A DNA stretch of 64,000 nt from Tessaracoccus flavescens (GCF_001998865.1 NZ_CP019607.1:62001-126000); one strand, 5' to 3'. Positions 46,439-56,673 are shown, counted from the stretch's first letter. The notes: a model not told the origin generated them from the letters alone. Numbers and translations are program-made.

Positions 46439-47643
46439 AACCTGCCGAGGAACTCGTCCTTGTAGGCGTGGAACTGCCCGGCCTTCAGCGCCGCCCGGAT
46501 GTTGTCGACCAGGCGGACGGTGAACCGCTCGTTGTGGATGGTCGCCAACGTCGAGGCGAGCATCTCCTTCGCCTTGAACAGGTGGTGCAGGTAGGCCCGG
46601 GTGTAGTGGGTGCAGGTGTAGCAGTCACACCCCTCCTCCAGCGGAATGAAGGAGCGACGGTGGCGGGCCGTGTTGACGTTGTAGCGCCCGTCCGCGGTGT
46701 AGATGGCGGCGTTGCGGGCCACGCGTGAGGGGTTGACGCAGTCGAAGGTGTCTGCGCCCATCTCGATCGCGGCGAAGAAGTCGTCCGGCTCGGAGATGCC
46801 GAGCAGGTGTCGCGGCTTGTCCTCTGGCAGTTCGTCGACCATCCAGCCGATGATGGTGCCGAGGTTCTCCTTCTCGAGCGCGCCGCCCAGACCGAAGCCG
46901 TCGAAGGCCTGCCCGTCGACCTCGAGCGAGGCGAGGCCCCGGGCGGCGGCGCGGCGCAGGTCTTCGTACTGCGCGCCCTGGATGACTCCGAAGAGGGCCT
47001 GGTAGGGCTTGTCAGCGCGTTCGGTGGTCAGCTGGGCGTGGGCGGCGAGGCAGCGCTCGGCCCAGCGGTGGGTCCGCTCGACCGAGGACTCCTGGTAGGC
47101 CCGGGTGTTCATCAGGGTGGTGAGCTCGTCGAAGGCGAACATGATGTCGGCACCCAACTCGTGCTGGATCCGCATCGAGATCTCCGGGGTGAACCGGTGG
47201 CGGTTGCCGTCGAGGTGCGACTTGAAGGTGACGCCGTCCTCGTCGACGTGGGCCATCCGGGTCTTGCCCTCGGCGATCACGTCGTCGTTCTGCAGGCCGG
47301 CGGTGTCCATGGCGAGGACCTTCTTGAACCCGGCGCCGAGGCTCATCACCTGGAAGCCGCCCGAGTCGGTGAAGGTCGGCCCAGGCCAGTTCATGAAGGT
47401 GCTAAGACCGCCCGCCTCGTCGATCAGGTCGGAGCCTGGCTGCAGGTAGAGGTGGTACGCGTTGGCGAGCACCGCCTGAGCACCGAGATCGGAGACGGAC
47501 TCGGGCAGGACGGCCTTGACTGTGGCCTTGGTTCCGACCACGACGAACGCGGGGGTCTCGATGTCGCCGTGCGGGGTGTGGATCGCACCGGCGCGGCCGG
47601 GGGCGCCTTCGAGACGGTGGGTGACGTCGAAGGAGAAGCTCAC
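46426..47643 (-). CDS. tgt: tRNA-guanine transglycosylase
   Basis: About 405 aa. GPTFTDSGGFQVMSLG has the catalytic Asp region, GVIQGAQYEDLR and FDGFGLGGALEKE line the pocket, and the zinc site is CDCYTCTHYTRAYLHHL. The GTG start follows GGGGAGG by five bases and overlaps the rsmE stop (GTGA). No preQ1 synthesis genes are in the window; with the neighbouring transporter this fits salvage of queuine or a precursor. Confidence 0.95.
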   Translation of the reverse strand: MSFSFDVTHRLEGAPGRAGAIHTPHGDIETPAFVVVGTKATVKAVLPESVSDLGAQAVLANAYHLYLQPGSDLIDEAGGLSTFMNWPGPTFTDSGGFQVMSLGAGFKKVLAMDTAGLQNDDVIAEGKTRMAHVDEDGVTFKSHLDGNRHRFTPEISMRIQHELGADIMFAFDELTTLMNTRAYQESSVERTHRWAERCLAAHAQLTTERADKPYQALFGVIQGAQYEDLRRAAARGLASLEVDGQAFDGFGLGGALEKENLGTIIGWMVDELPEDKPRHLLGISEPDDFFAAIEMGADTFDCVNPSRVARNAAIYTADGRYNVNTARHRRSFIPLEEGCDCYTCTHYTRAYLHHLFKAKEMLASTLATIHNERFTVRLVDNIRAALKAGQFHAYKDEFLGRFYSA

Positions 47644-48371
47644 GAGCACCTCCCCAGCGTGTCGAGCTGGCCGAGCGCGACGGCACCGGCCGTCGAGGTG
47701 CGCAGCACGCCGTCGGAGATGCTCACGGCCCGCGCGCCCGCCTCGATGAAGCGGTCGAGCTCTTCCGGGCTGATGCCGCCTTCAGGTCCGACGATGACGA
47801 GCCCCGTGCCCTCCTGCGGGAGTCCCACCGAGGCGATGTGCGCGGTGGCTTCCTCGTGCAGCACCAGCGCGAGGTCGGCGTGGGAGACCGCGGCGATGAG
47901 GTCGGCCGTGGTGGCGAAGGTGACTTCTGGCACCCAGAGGCGGCGGGACTGCTTGGCCGCCTCGCGCGCCGTCGCCCGCCACTTGTCGAGCGCCTTCTCT
48001 CCACGCTCGCCCTGCCAGCGCACGATGGAACGCGACGCCTGCCAGGCGATGATCCTGCGGGCCCCGACCTCGGTGGCCATCTGCACGGCGAGGTCGCTGC
48101 GCTCTCCCTTGGCGAGGGCCTGGACCAGAGTCCAGGTGAGCCTCGTCGGCTCGGGGGCGAGCACCTCGGACACCTGGACGCTCAGCTCGCGACGGCCCGT
48201 GTCGGCCACGGGGCCGCGCACGGCGAGGCCGCGCCCGTTGCACAGCATGACCGTCTCGCCAACGGTGATCCGCTTGACGGCGACCGCATGGTGCGCCTCG
48301 TCGCCGGTCAGTAGGATGCGCTGACCAGGGGTGGCCTCGTCGAAGTCGACGAGGAACAGCGGGTCGGTCAC
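47640..48371 (-). CDS. rsmE: 16S rRNA m3U1498 methyltransferase
   Basis: About 243 aa, SPOUT family. [20 protein letters not shown] at the N-terminus, [22 protein letters not shown]-type centre, and the knot motif [28 protein letters not shown] ends it. The GTG start overlaps the dnaJ stop (GTGA) and its own stop overlaps the tgt start. Second gene after dnaJ in the heat-shock cluster. Confidence 0.94.
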   Translation of the reverse strand: MTDPLFLVDFDEATPGQRILLTGDEAHHAVAVKRITVGETVMLCNGRGLAVRGPVADTGRRELSVQVSEVLAPEPTRLTWTLVQALAKGERSDLAVQMATEVGARRIIAWQASRSIVRWQGERGEKALDKWRATAREAAKQSRRLWVPEVTFATTADLIAAVSHADLALVLHEEATAHIASVGLPQEGTGLVIVGPEGGISPEELDRFIEAGARAVSISDGVLRTSTAGAVALGQLDTLGRCS

Positions 48372-49540
48372 GAGAACCACTCGGAGAGCTTGCCGAAGAC
48401 GCCCTTGCCCGCCTTGGCCGCGACGGCCTCGGGGCGCGACTCGTCGCGCTCCTCGGCCAGTTGGCGCAGGAGTTCGCGCTGGCGATCGTTGAGCTTGGTG
48501 GGGGTCTCGACGAGCAGGGTGACGCCAAGGTCGCCCCTACCGCCTCCGCGCAGCCTCGGCACGCCACTCCCCTTCAGCGCGATGCGCGTGCCGGACTGGG
48601 TTCCCGCGGGAACTTCGACGGCGACCTTGCGGTCCTCGACGTCCGAGTTCTCCCATTCGGCCTCGAGGGTCGCGATGTCGACGGTCGTACCGAGCGCTGC
48701 CGCCGTCATGGGCAGCTTGACGACCATCTCGAGGTTGTCGCCGTCGCGACGGAAGGTGTCGTGCTCGGTGACGGCCAGCTCGACGTACAGGTCGCCTGCG
48801 GGGCCTCCGCCCGGGCCGACCTCGCCCTGGCCCTCGAGGTGGATCCGGATGCCGGTGCTGACGCCTGCCGGGACCTTGACCTGCAGGGTGCGGGTGGTGC
48901 GGACGCGGCCCTCGCCCGAGCACTCGGTGCAGGGGTTGGGGATGATCGTGCCGTAGCCCCGGCAGGTCGGGCAGGCGCGGGTGCTGCGCACATCGCCGAA
49001 GAAGCCGCGCTCGATCTGGGTCACCTCGCCGGAGCCGTCACAGGTGCCGCAGGTCACGGGCTCGGAGGCAGGCTCGCCGCCCTTCCCGGAGCACTTGGGG
49101 CACACGACTGCCGTCTGCACCTTGATCGCCTTGGTGGTGCCGAAGGCCGCCTCCGCGAGGGTGAGGTTGAGCCGGACGAGGGCGTCCTGACCGGGCCGCA
49201 CCCGCGAACGGGGGCCGCGCCTGCTTGCGGTGCCGAACATGGCGTCGACGAGGTTGGTGAAGTCGAAGCCGCCCGGGAAGCCTCCGCCGAAGCCGGAGAA
49301 CCCTGCGCCGCCGGCCCCGCCCGCCATGGGGTCACCGCCGCGGTCAAAGACGGCGCGCTTGTTCGTGTCGCTCAGCACCTCGTAGGCCTCGCTGAGTTCC
49401 TTGAACTTCTCTGCGGCCTCCGCGTCGTCGGGCACGACATCGGGGTGCACCTTCATGGCGCGGCGACGGTAGGCCTTCTTGATGGCCTCGGGGGTCGCGT
49501 CGCGTTCCACGCCGAGGATCTCGTAGTAGTCCTTGCTCAT
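48368..49540 (-). CDS. dnaJ: Chaperone DnaJ
   Basis: 390 aa. J domain [20 protein letters not shown] with HPD in VHPDVVPDD, a Gly/Phe-rich linker ([12 protein letters not shown]), four zinc repeats [32 protein letters not shown], and a C-terminal substrate domain. The order hrcA-dnaJ with 13 bases between them is the DnaJ2 arrangement of actinobacteria. Works with DnaK; under HrcA/CIRCE control if the operon is intact. Confidence 0.96.
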   Translation of the reverse strand: MSKDYYEILGVERDATPEAIKKAYRRRAMKVHPDVVPDDAEAAEKFKELSEAYEVLSDTNKRAVFDRGGDPMAGGAGGAGFSGFGGGFPGGFDFTNLVDAMFGTASRRGPRSRVRPGQDALVRLNLTLAEAAFGTTKAIKVQTAVVCPKCSGKGGEPASEPVTCGTCDGSGEVTQIERGFFGDVRSTRACPTCRGYGTIIPNPCTECSGEGRVRTTRTLQVKVPAGVSTGIRIHLEGQGEVGPGGGPAGDLYVELAVTEHDTFRRDGDNLEMVVKLPMTAAALGTTVDIATLEAEWENSDVEDRKVAVEVPAGTQSGTRIALKGSGVPRLRGGGRGDLGVTLLVETPTKLNDRQRELLRQLAEERDESRPEAVAAKAGKGVFGKLSEWFS

Positions 49541-49553
49541 ATCGGTATGTGTT

Positions 49554-50556
49554 TCAGCCTTCGTTGAGGAATCTGCTCACGTAACGCGCAACGGCTCGCA
49601 CCGCTGCGATGGTCGACGGATAGTCCATGCGTGTGGGGCCGACCACCCCGAGGCTCGCATGGAGGTCCGAGCCGTAGCCGCTTGCGACGAGGCTCGTGGA
49701 ATGGAAACCCTGGGTGGTGTTCTCCTGCCCGATCCGCACGGTGACGTCGTCGCCGGCGGCCTCGCCGAGCAGCCGCATGAGCACGACCTGCTCCTCGAGG
49801 GCCTCGAGCAGCGGGCGGAGGTTCTGTTCGAACTCGGCTCCCGCCAGGTTCGGCACCCCGGCGACGAGGACCTGCGAGGCGGGCTCTGTCGCCATCGCCT
49901 CGAGGACCGCGGCGACGACGGGCGCCGCGAGTCCCCTGTCCTCCGGAGGCAGGGTGTCGACGAAGCCCGCCATGGATGAGGCGACGTCAGCGGTGGAGCG
50001 GCCGATCGTCACGGAACTCAGGCGCTGGCGCAGCTGGGAGAGGCGCACCTCATCGAGCACGGGGCCGTCGAGAACGGTCTGATCCACCCGGCCCGACGAC
50101 GACACCACGATGACGAGGAGGCGTTCGCTCGTCAGCGGCACGAGGTCGAGGTGGCGGACGTCGTCGCGCTGCACCGGGGGGGTACTGCACGATCGCGACC
50201 TGTCGGGTGAGTTGGGCCAGCAGGCGGACGGTGCGTCCGACGAGGTCGTCGATGTCGGCGGTGCCGTTCATGAAGCTGGTGATCGCCACCCGCTCGGCCT
50301 GGGAGAGCGGCTTGATGTTGGCGAGACGGTCGACGAAGAGGCGGTAGCCCTTGTCCGTAGGGATGCGGCCCGCGCTGGTGTGGGGCTGCGTGATGTAGCC
50401 CTCCTCCTCGAGCGCCGCCATGTCGTTGCGGACGGTCGCGGCCGACACCTTCAACTGGTGGCGCTCGACAAGGGCCTTCGACCCGACCGGCTCCCGGCTG
50501 GAGACGTAGTCGGTGACGACGGCCTTGAGCACATCGAGCTTCCGATCGTCGAGCAC
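49554..50556 (-). pseudogene. hrcA: Heat-inducible repressor HrcA, frameshifted in a C7 tract
   Basis: The gene reads well in two frames. Part 1 from the GTG at 50556 (GGAGGAGGG upstream) encodes [20 protein letters not shown], the winged helix [18 protein letters not shown] and ends [12 protein letters not shown]. Part 2 resumes at [14 protein letters not shown] and runs to the stop at 49554. The break is at a run of seven G on the plus strand (50176-50182); six would restore a 333-aa protein. A real frameshift, phase variation or an assembly error all fit. HrcA represses dnaJ and groE operons at CIRCE. Confidence 0.8.
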
Positions 50557-50574
50557 GACTCTTCCCTCCTCCGG

Positions 50575-50601
50575 CTGGCACTCGCGCATGTCGAGTGCCA
50601 G
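50575..50601. promoter_or_regulatory. CIRCE element (HrcA operator)
   Basis: CTGGCACTC-N9-GAGTGCCAG, perfect 9-base arms with the canonical nine-base gap. The inner GCACTC/GAGTGC matches the CIRCE consensus, the outer bases differ from TTA. It lies 19 bp before the hrcA start and 25 bp before the divergent MBL gene, so it can govern both. Confidence 0.88.
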
Positions 50602-50625
50602 TGTAGCTGCCTCTACGATGGAGGC

Positions 50626-51396
50626 ATGTCGCCTGTTTGGACCCCCGTCACCGACCGGACCTTCGTCACCACCGTCGAGCCACACGGCGTAAACGTCGGC
50701 CTCGTGGTAGGCGACGAGGCGGCGCTGCTCATTGATTCCGGCAACACCGCAGAACAGGGCGCCGAGCTGCTCGCCTCCGCGCGGGAGCAGGCCGGGGTGC
50801 CGGTGACCCACGTGGTGCTCACGCACGACCACGCCGACCACACCGGTGGCCTGGCGGGCATGCAGGAGCTGACCAGCGTCGCGCACGAAGACCTCACCTC
50901 GCTGACTCCCACCCGGCAGTTCTCCATGGCGCTCGCCATCCAGCTGGGCGCCCAGCGGGTCGAGCTGGTGCACTTCGGCGAGGGCCACACCCGCAGCGAC
51001 GTGATCGTGTTCGTGCCCGGCGAGAACGTGATCTTCGTCGGCGACCTCCTGGAACAGGGCGGCGACCCGCAGGTCGACGAGACGACCTCGCTGAGCAACT
51101 GGCCGACCGTCCTGGACGGGGTGCTCGGCGCGTGTACCGACTCGACGCGCTTCGTTCCGGGCCACGGAACCGTGGTCGACCGCGACTTCGCCTTCATCCA
51201 GCGGGCCGAGATCGCGATGCTCTACAGCCAAACCGAGATGATGATCCAGCAGGGCACCAGGCTCGAGGACGCGGCCACCGCGACCGAATGGCCGTTCACG
51301 GCCGAGACGCTCGCGGTGGCCCTTCCGAAGGCCTACGCCGAGCTCGCCGCAAAGGGCATCGAGCCGAAGCGTCAGCTCCCGATCTTCGGAGTCTGA
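50626..51396 (+). CDS. MBL-fold metallo-hydrolase
   Basis: 256 aa. [14 protein letters not shown] is the H-x-H-x-D-H metal motif, with [11 protein letters not shown] and [12 protein letters not shown] supplying the further His. Similar to small beta-lactamase-fold hydrolases of unknown substrate. TACGAT lies seven bases before the ATG and no ribosome site fits, so the message may be leaderless. The CIRCE box is within its promoter; heat control would be new information if true. Confidence 0.88.
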   Translation: MSPVWTPVTDRTFVTTVEPHGVNVGLVVGDEAALLIDSGNTAEQGAELLASAREQAGVPVTHVVLTHDHADHTGGLAGMQELTSVAHEDLTSLTPTRQFSMALAIQLGAQRVELVHFGEGHTRSDVIVFVPGENVIFVGDLLEQGGDPQVDETTSLSNWPTVLDGVLGACTDSTRFVPGHGTVVDRDFAFIQRAEIAMLYSQTEMMIQQGTRLEDAATATEWPFTAETLAVALPKAYAELAAKGIEPKRQLPIFGV

Positions 51397-51412
51397 CCCA
51401 GGGCGAGAAAGC

Positions 51413-51444
51413 GGCCGGGCCTGAACGATCGCTCAGGCTCGGCC
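51413..51444. terminator. Bidirectional terminator between MBL gene and araA
   Basis: GGCCGGGCCTGA and TCAGGCTCGGCC are 12-base arms with one mismatch around ACGATCGC, placed between convergent stops. Confidence 0.7.
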
Positions 51445-51459
51445 GTCAGCAGCTACCAG

Positions 51460-52971
51460 TCAGCGAAGACCGTCGGTGAACTTGTGCACCACTGCCTGGT
51501 ATCGCAGTTCGTTGACGAAGCCACGCGTGGTGGTGTCGCTGTCGATCAGCGCCAGTTCGATGTCGGCCATGTCCGCGAAGTCCTGGAACTCCTCGAGACC
51601 CGCAGCGGTCGACATGACGGTGTGATGGGCGGCTCCCGCGGCGATCCAGCATTCTGCAGAGGTCGGCAGGTTCGGCTGGGGCACCCAGACCGCTCGGGCG
51701 ACCGGAAGCTTCGGCAGCGGGGCGTCCGGCTCGGCGATGTCGACCAGGTTGGCCGTCATGCGGAACCGGTCGCGCAGGTCCGAGAGGGCGACGACGACGC
51801 CGTCGCCTGGGTCGGTGTTGAACACCAGACGCACGGGATCCTCGCGGTCGCCGATGCCGAGCGGGTGGATCTCGAGGGTCGGCCTCGAGGTGGTCAGCGA
51901 GGGGCAGACCTCGAGCATGTGGGCGCCGAGGATCTTCTCCTTACCGGGGGTCAGCTCATAGGTGTAGTCCTCCATCAGTGAAGCACCACCGGGGAGGCCG
52001 TAGCCCATCACCTTCGCGAGGCGCACGAGCACGGCGGTCTTCCAGTCACCCTCGGCACCGAAGCCGTAGCCGTCGGCCATGAGGCGCTGGACGGCGAGGC
52101 CCGGAAGCTGCTTGAGGCCGCCAAGGTCCTCGAAGGTGGTGGTGAAGGCCAACGCACCGACCTCCTCCAGGAACGCGCGCAGCGCGAGTTCCTGGCGGGC
52201 ACCGTAACGAAGCGACTCATGACGCTCTCCGCCCGACTTCAGCTCGTCCGCGACGTCGTAGAGCTCCTCGTACTCCGCGCACAGCGCGTCGACGGCCGCG
52301 TCGTCGACGGCCTCGACCGCTGCGACGAGCTCATTGACGCCCCACGTGTTCACGCTGACACCGAGCTTGTGCTCCGCCTCGGTCTTGTCGCCCTCGGTGA
52401 CGGCGACGTTGCGCATGTTGTCACCGAAGCGCGTGAGGCGCAGGGCGCGCAGCTCGGTCCAGCCCGTCGCCGCGCGCGACCAGACGGCGATCTTGTGCTG
52501 GACGTCTGGGTTGGTCGAGTGGCCAACGACGATCTTACGCTGCTTGCCGAGCCTGCTGACGATGTAGCCGAACTCGCGGTCGCCGTGCGCGGCCTGGTTC
52601 AGATTCATGAAGTCCATGTCGATGGTGTCCCACGGCAGGGCCTCGTTGGCCTGCGTGTGCAGGTGCAGCAGCGGCTTGCTGAGGGCTCCGATGCCGAGGA
52701 TCCACATCTTGGCGGGCGAGAACGTGTGCATCCACGTGATCACGCCGATCACGGAGGCGTCGGCGTTGGCCTCGAGCATGGCGCGCTCGATGGCGACGCG
52801 GTCCTTGAGGATGGGGCGCCACTCGATCTCGACCGGGAGCTCGTCGGAGGCGTTGAGGTTCTCGACGACCTGATTCGACTGCTCCTCGACCTGGGCGAGC
52901 ACCTCGGGACCGTAGAGGTCCTGCGATCCGGTGAGGAACCAGATCTTGCGGTTGGCGAACGGGGATTCCAT
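51460..52971 (-). CDS. araA: L-arabinose isomerase
   Basis: 503 aa, normal length. [20 protein letters not shown] is the typical start; catalytic Glu/His are in the [20 protein letters not shown] block and in [20 protein letters not shown]. Converts L-arabinose to L-ribulose. 12 bp after araD on the same strand. No araB kinase is in the window. Confidence 0.96.
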   Translation of the reverse strand: MESPFANRKIWFLTGSQDLYGPEVLAQVEEQSNQVVENLNASDELPVEIEWRPILKDRVAIERAMLEANADASVIGVITWMHTFSPAKMWILGIGALSKPLLHLHTQANEALPWDTIDMDFMNLNQAAHGDREFGYIVSRLGKQRKIVVGHSTNPDVQHKIAVWSRAATGWTELRALRLTRFGDNMRNVAVTEGDKTEAEHKLGVSVNTWGVNELVAAVEAVDDAAVDALCAEYEELYDVADELKSGGERHESLRYGARQELALRAFLEEVGALAFTTTFEDLGGLKQLPGLAVQRLMADGYGFGAEGDWKTAVLVRLAKVMGYGLPGGASLMEDYTYELTPGKEKILGAHMLEVCPSLTTSRPTLEIHPLGIGDREDPVRLVFNTDPGDGVVVALSDLRDRFRMTANLVDIAEPDAPLPKLPVARAVWVPQPNLPTSAECWIAAGAAHHTVMSTAAGLEEFQDFADMADIELALIDSDTTTRGFVNELRYQAVVHKFTDGLR

Positions 52972-52983
52972 GGCTACTTGGTC

Positions 52984-53709
52984 CTACTTCCTTGGCTGTC
53001 CGTAGACGTTCTGGTAGCGGTCGAAGAGGGAGTCGACCAGCTCCTGTGCGATGGGGACGGGCTCGCCGAACTGACGCGAGATGTGCACGGTGCGCGCGAC
53101 CTCCTCGCACATCACTGCGGCCTTGACGGCGTCGCGGCCGTCCTTGCCGATCGTGAAGGGCCCGTGGTTCTGCATCAGGACGGCCCGGCTGCGGGAGTCC
53201 TTGAGGGTCTCGACGATGCCGCGGCCGATGGAGTCGTCGCCGATCAGGGCGAAGGGCCCGACGGGGATGGGGCCGCCGAACTCGTCGGCCATCATGGTGA
53301 GCACGCAGGGGATCTCCTCGCCGCGGGCCGCCCAGGCCGTCGCGTAGGTGGAGTGCGTGTGCACCACTCCCCCGAAGTCGTCCATGTGCGTGTAGACGTA
53401 TGCGTGCGCGGCGGTGTCGCTGGAGGGCTGCAGTGCGTCGGGCGTGCCGTCGTTGACCTTCCTGCCGTCGAGGGTGCACACGACCATCTGGTCGGGGCCG
53501 AGCTCGTCATAGGAGACGCCGGAGGGCTTGATCACGAACAGGTCCTCGCCGATCTGGTCCGCGCAGCGGATCCGCTGCGACACATTGCCCGCGGTCCAGA
53601 CTACGAGCTGCCAGCGGGGCAGCTCGGCGTGAAGATCGGAGACGATCTGACGCGTGCGCGCCACCTCGTCCTGCACCTGAGCGGGTAGCTCGGTAAGCGT
53701 CAGCGTCAT
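52984..53709 (-). CDS. araD: L-ribulose-5-phosphate 4-epimerase
   Basis: About 241 aa, class II aldolase fold. WTAGNVSQRI, FVIKPSGVSYDELGPDQMVV, and the zinc His pair VVHTHSTYATAWA, later His in LMQNHGPFTIGKD. GGAGG five bases before the ATG; a start four codons up is less likely. First gene of araD-araA, with a palindromic operator upstream and a damaged LacI gene divergent to it. Confidence 0.95.
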   Translation of the reverse strand: MTLTLTELPAQVQDEVARTRQIVSDLHAELPRWQLVVWTAGNVSQRIRCADQIGEDLFVIKPSGVSYDELGPDQMVVCTLDGRKVNDGTPDALQPSSDTAAHAYVYTHMDDFGGVVHTHSTYATAWAARGEEIPCVLTMMADEFGGPIPVGPFALIGDDSIGRGIVETLKDSRSRAVLMQNHGPFTIGKDGRDAVKAAVMCEEVARTVHISRQFGEPVPIAQELVDSLFDRYQNVYGQPRK

Positions 53710-53760
53710 CGCATCCTCCAATAACTCCGGGGTGTCTCACGGTACAGATCCGCACCCCTA

Positions 53761-53774
53761 TGTGACCGGTCACA
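53761..53774. promoter_or_regulatory. Perfect palindromic operator in the ara intergenic region
   Basis: TGTGACCGGTCACA, a perfect 14-base palindrome of the LacI/GalR type, lies 52 bp upstream of araD and 107 bp upstream of the divergent LacI-family gene. The site is intact although its likely repressor gene is not. Confidence 0.7.
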
Positions 53775-53881
53775 CACAGGGTACCCGCAGGCTTCCATCG
53801 TGTCAATGGCGATCGAGCCGGCGATCGAGCCCGGTATACGCTGACAGACGGCGGAAACCGCGGCCTCACGAAGGGACATGA

Positions 53882-54903
53882 GTGGCTACGCCGATGCAGG
53901 ATGTGGCGAGGCTCGCCGGAGTCTCGATCAAGACCGTCTCCAACGTGGTCAACGACTATCCACACATCAGCAAACCACCAGGGCGGAGGTCGAGAAGGCG
54001 ATCGTCCAGCTCGGCTATGAGCCGAACCTCACGGCGCCGAACCTGCGCCGCGGACGCACGGGGCTGATCGGGCTTGCCCTCCCGGACTCAAGCGCCCCTA
54101 TTTCGCGGAGCGCGCAGGCTCGGTCATCGCCGCGGCGCAGAAGCGTGGCCTACGCATCCTGATCGAGCAGACCAGCGCCGAACGCTCCCGCGAGATCGAC
54201 GTCCTGCACGGGGTCGGTCCGCCACCTGCTGGACGGCCTGATCTTCTCCCCGCTCGCACTCGGCGAGGACGACGTGTGCCAACTGCGCGTTTGCTACCCA
54301 CTGGTGGTCCTCGGCGAACGCGTCTTCGACCACGGTAACGACCACGTGTCGATGAGCAACATCGAGGCCGCCAGGGCCGCGACGAGCCTCCTGATCGAGC
54401 GCGGACGAAGGGGAATCGCGCTGCTCGGCAGCCATCCCGGAGAGATCGTCGGCTCGGCCGCGTTGCGCGAACGCGGCTACGTGGGGCCCTCGTCAGCGCC
54501 GGTCTGCCCCTCGACCGGAACCTGATCCGGGAGGCGGGGCTCTGGGAGCGTGGGACGGGCGCTGCCGCGATGCGCGCGCTGCTCGAGTCCGGCACGCGGT
54601 TCGACGCCGTCTTCGCAATGAGTGACGACCCTGGCGATCGGGTGCCTGCACGCCCTGCACGAGGCGGGTCGTTCCATCCCCGAGGACGTCGCCGTGGTCG
54701 GCTTCGACGACATCGACGACACGGCCTTCACCTCGCCCACGCTCTCGACCGTCTCCCCCGGGCGCGAGCAGATCGCGGAACGGGCCGTCGAACTCCTCGC
54801 CATCCGCATTCAGAACCGGGTCGAAGGGACAGACGAACCGGACCGCTTCGTGCGGGTCGACGCCGACTTCGAGGTGATTGCCCGGGAGTCGACGGGCTCC
54901 TAG
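53882..54903 (+). pseudogene. LacI-family regulator with five apparent frameshifts
   Basis: Reading across frames recovers a full LacI protein: HTH MATPMQDVARLAGVSIKTVS, RAEVEKAIVQLGYEPNL, RPYFAERAGSVIAAAQKRGL, YPLVVLGERVFDHGNDHV, VSAGLPLDRNLIREAGLWER, EDVAVVGFDDIDDTAFTSPT. Frame changes are needed near 53976, 54086, 54212-54222, 54485 and 54630 (three or so single deletions, two insertions). GTG start after AAGGGA. Because it is divergent from araD-araA it was probably the arabinose repressor. True decay or poor local sequence are both possible. Confidence 0.8.
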
Positions 54904-55901
54904 GGCTGGTACCCCGCCGACTCGCGCCACACGAACCGCGAAGGCAAAAGCCGCTCGCCAGATCCTCCGCCGTCGAACAGGTCGAACAGCAGGTCGACCG
55001 CAGCAGAACCGACCGCTGTGAACGGTTGGCGCACCGACGCGAGGGGAACGCTGAGGAAGGCGGCGACGTCGATGTCGTCGTAGCCGACCAGTGCCACGTC
55101 GTCGGGCACGGCCTTGCCGAGTTCCCCCAACCGCTTCAGGGCGCCGACCGCGACCTGGTCGTTCGCGGCGAAGATCGCGTCGACGGAGTCGTCATGGGCG
55201 AGCACCTCGTCCACGCCGCGATAGCCGCCGGACGGATCCCAGCCGGTCGTGACCATCGGGCCGCGCGACTCCCCCGCCGCGGCCGCCCAGCCTTCGCACC
55301 GGGCGCGGGCCTCGAGCCAGTCGTCCGGGCCGGCAAGGTGGGCGATCCGGCGGCGGCCCGCCGAGACGAGGGCACTGACCGCCTCTTCGGCGCCGCCCCG
55401 GTTGTCGGCCCGCGCGCGGGAGAGCCCGGACGGGACGGGGCCCTCGGCCACGACGGAGGTGGGGATGTCACCTGCGAAGCGCTGGGCAAGCCCCATCGAG
55501 TCCTCCGACCAGGCGATCACGACGACGCCGTCGACGCCGAGGCCGAGCAGGTGTTCGCGGGCCGAGGTCAGCGAGGCCGGTCGGTCGTCGCGCACCGTGA
55601 CCGATGCGGTGGTGTAACCGCGGCCGCGAGCCCCCTCGTCGATGGCGAGGGCGGTCAGGTTCGGCCCGAGGAGAGCTGCGTGTACCGCGACCACCCCGAT
55701 CGTCATCGAGTCGTTGCGGGCCAGCGAGCGGGCGGCGCGGCTCGGACGGTAGCCGAGCTCGGCGATCGCGGCCTGCACCTTCGCGAGGGTCTCGGGGCGC
55801 ACGAGCCGGGGCTCGTTGAGCACGCGCGAGACGGTCTGGTACGAGACCCCGGCGAGGGCGGCGACGTCGCGGATGGACGGCTTGTCGTGGGCGCGTGGCA
55901 T
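54900..55901 (-). CDS. LacI-family transcriptional regulator
   Basis: 333 aa, intact. HTH SIRDVAALAGVSYQTVSRVL with the hinge helix YRPSRAARSLA, periplasmic-binding-like sensor with VVIAWSEDS and ALVGYDDIDVAAF. Stop overlaps that of the damaged LacI gene by four bases. Next on this strand, 1 bp away, comes the inositol-phosphatase-like gene. Could control nearby sugar genes (GH1 enzyme, ABC operons or ara); target unknown. Confidence 0.92.
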   Translation of the reverse strand: MPRAHDKPSIRDVAALAGVSYQTVSRVLNEPRLVRPETLAKVQAAIAELGYRPSRAARSLARNDSMTIGVVAVHAALLGPNLTALAIDEGARGRGYTTASVTVRDDRPASLTSAREHLLGLGVDGVVVIAWSEDSMGLAQRFAGDIPTSVVAEGPVPSGLSRARADNRGGAEEAVSALVSAGRRRIAHLAGPDDWLEARARCEGWAAAAGESRGPMVTTGWDPSGGYRGVDEVLAHDDSVDAIFAANDQVAVGALKRLGELGKAVPDDVALVGYDDIDVAAFLSVPLASVRQPFTAVGSAAVDLLFDLFDGGGSGERLLPSRFVWRESAGYQP

Positions 55902-55902
55902 C

Positions 55903-56673
55903 TCAGACGGGCCACAGCTGCTGGGCTGCCATCCAGCTCATCGTGTCGGCGGCGACGAGCAGCCCGCGCGAGCGCGAGAGCAGGGTGTAGCTGATGCCGT
56001 CGAGGGTCCGCGCGATGCCGCCGTTCTCGGTGACCATGAGCGCACCGGCCAGATGGTCCCACGGATGGACCGACGAGTAGAAGATGAAGTCGATGTCACC
56101 GTGCAGCAGCGCAGGGTAGTCGAAGGCGCAGCAGAAGTTGCTCGAGACGACGGGGCTGAGTCGACCGTCGGCGTCGAAGCCGAGCAGCTTCTTCTTGGAG
56201 GTCGCTCCGAGCGGGAGCCGGTCGTGCGATGCGCGCTCGATCGGATCGCCGTTCATCCTGACGCCCGCGCCGCGCTCCGCGACGTAGCCCCGGCCGGTCA
56301 TCGGCTGCCAGATCCAGCCGCGCGTCGTGACCCCGCCGCGGACCTCGGCGAGGATCACCCCGTGCTGCTCCTTGCCGTTGACGAAGTTCCTCGTGCCGTC
56401 GATCGGATCGATGATGAACGCGTGATCGGCGTTGGGCAGCCCCTTGAGCAGGCCGGGCTCGAGGAACACCGTCTCCTCCCCCACGACGGTGGCGCCCGGG
56501 AAGGCGGCGTTGAGCAGGCGGGTGAGGTACTGCTCGGCCTCGCGGTCGGCGACGGTGACGAAGTCCCCGGGGTTCTTCTCCTCGATCTCGCCGTCGCTCA
56601 ACTGCCGGAACTTCGGCGTGATGACCTCGGCGGCCGTCTCCTGGAGCATTCCGAGGATGTCGTCAGTGTCCAT
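55903..56673 (-). CDS. Inositol-monophosphatase-family phosphatase
   Basis: About 256 aa. Metal motifs VVGEETVF, IIDPIDGTRNFVNG and HPWDHLAGALMV are complete, with GDFVTVADREAEQY at the N-terminus. The family includes inositol-1-phosphatase, histidinol-phosphatase and PAP phosphatase; actinobacteria use several of these and I cannot separate them by eye. A start three codons earlier exists. Confidence 0.88.
   Translation of the reverse strand: MDTDDILGMLQETAAEVITPKFRQLSDGEIEEKNPGDFVTVADREAEQYLTRLLNAAFPGATVVGEETVFLEPGLLKGLPNADHAFIIDPIDGTRNFVNGKEQHGVILAEVRGGVTTRGWIWQPMTGRGYVAERGAGVRMNGDPIERASHDRLPLGATSKKKLLGFDADGRLSPVVSSNFCCAFDYPALLHGDIDFIFYSSVHPWDHLAGALMVTENGGIARTLDGISYTLLSRSRGLLVAADTMSWMAAQQLWPV

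Noticed and set aside
50176-50182. Programmed frameshifting in hrcA
   Set aside because: A C7 run alone without stimulatory structure, in a gene not known to use recoding, is better explained by mutation, slippage in DNA or a read error.
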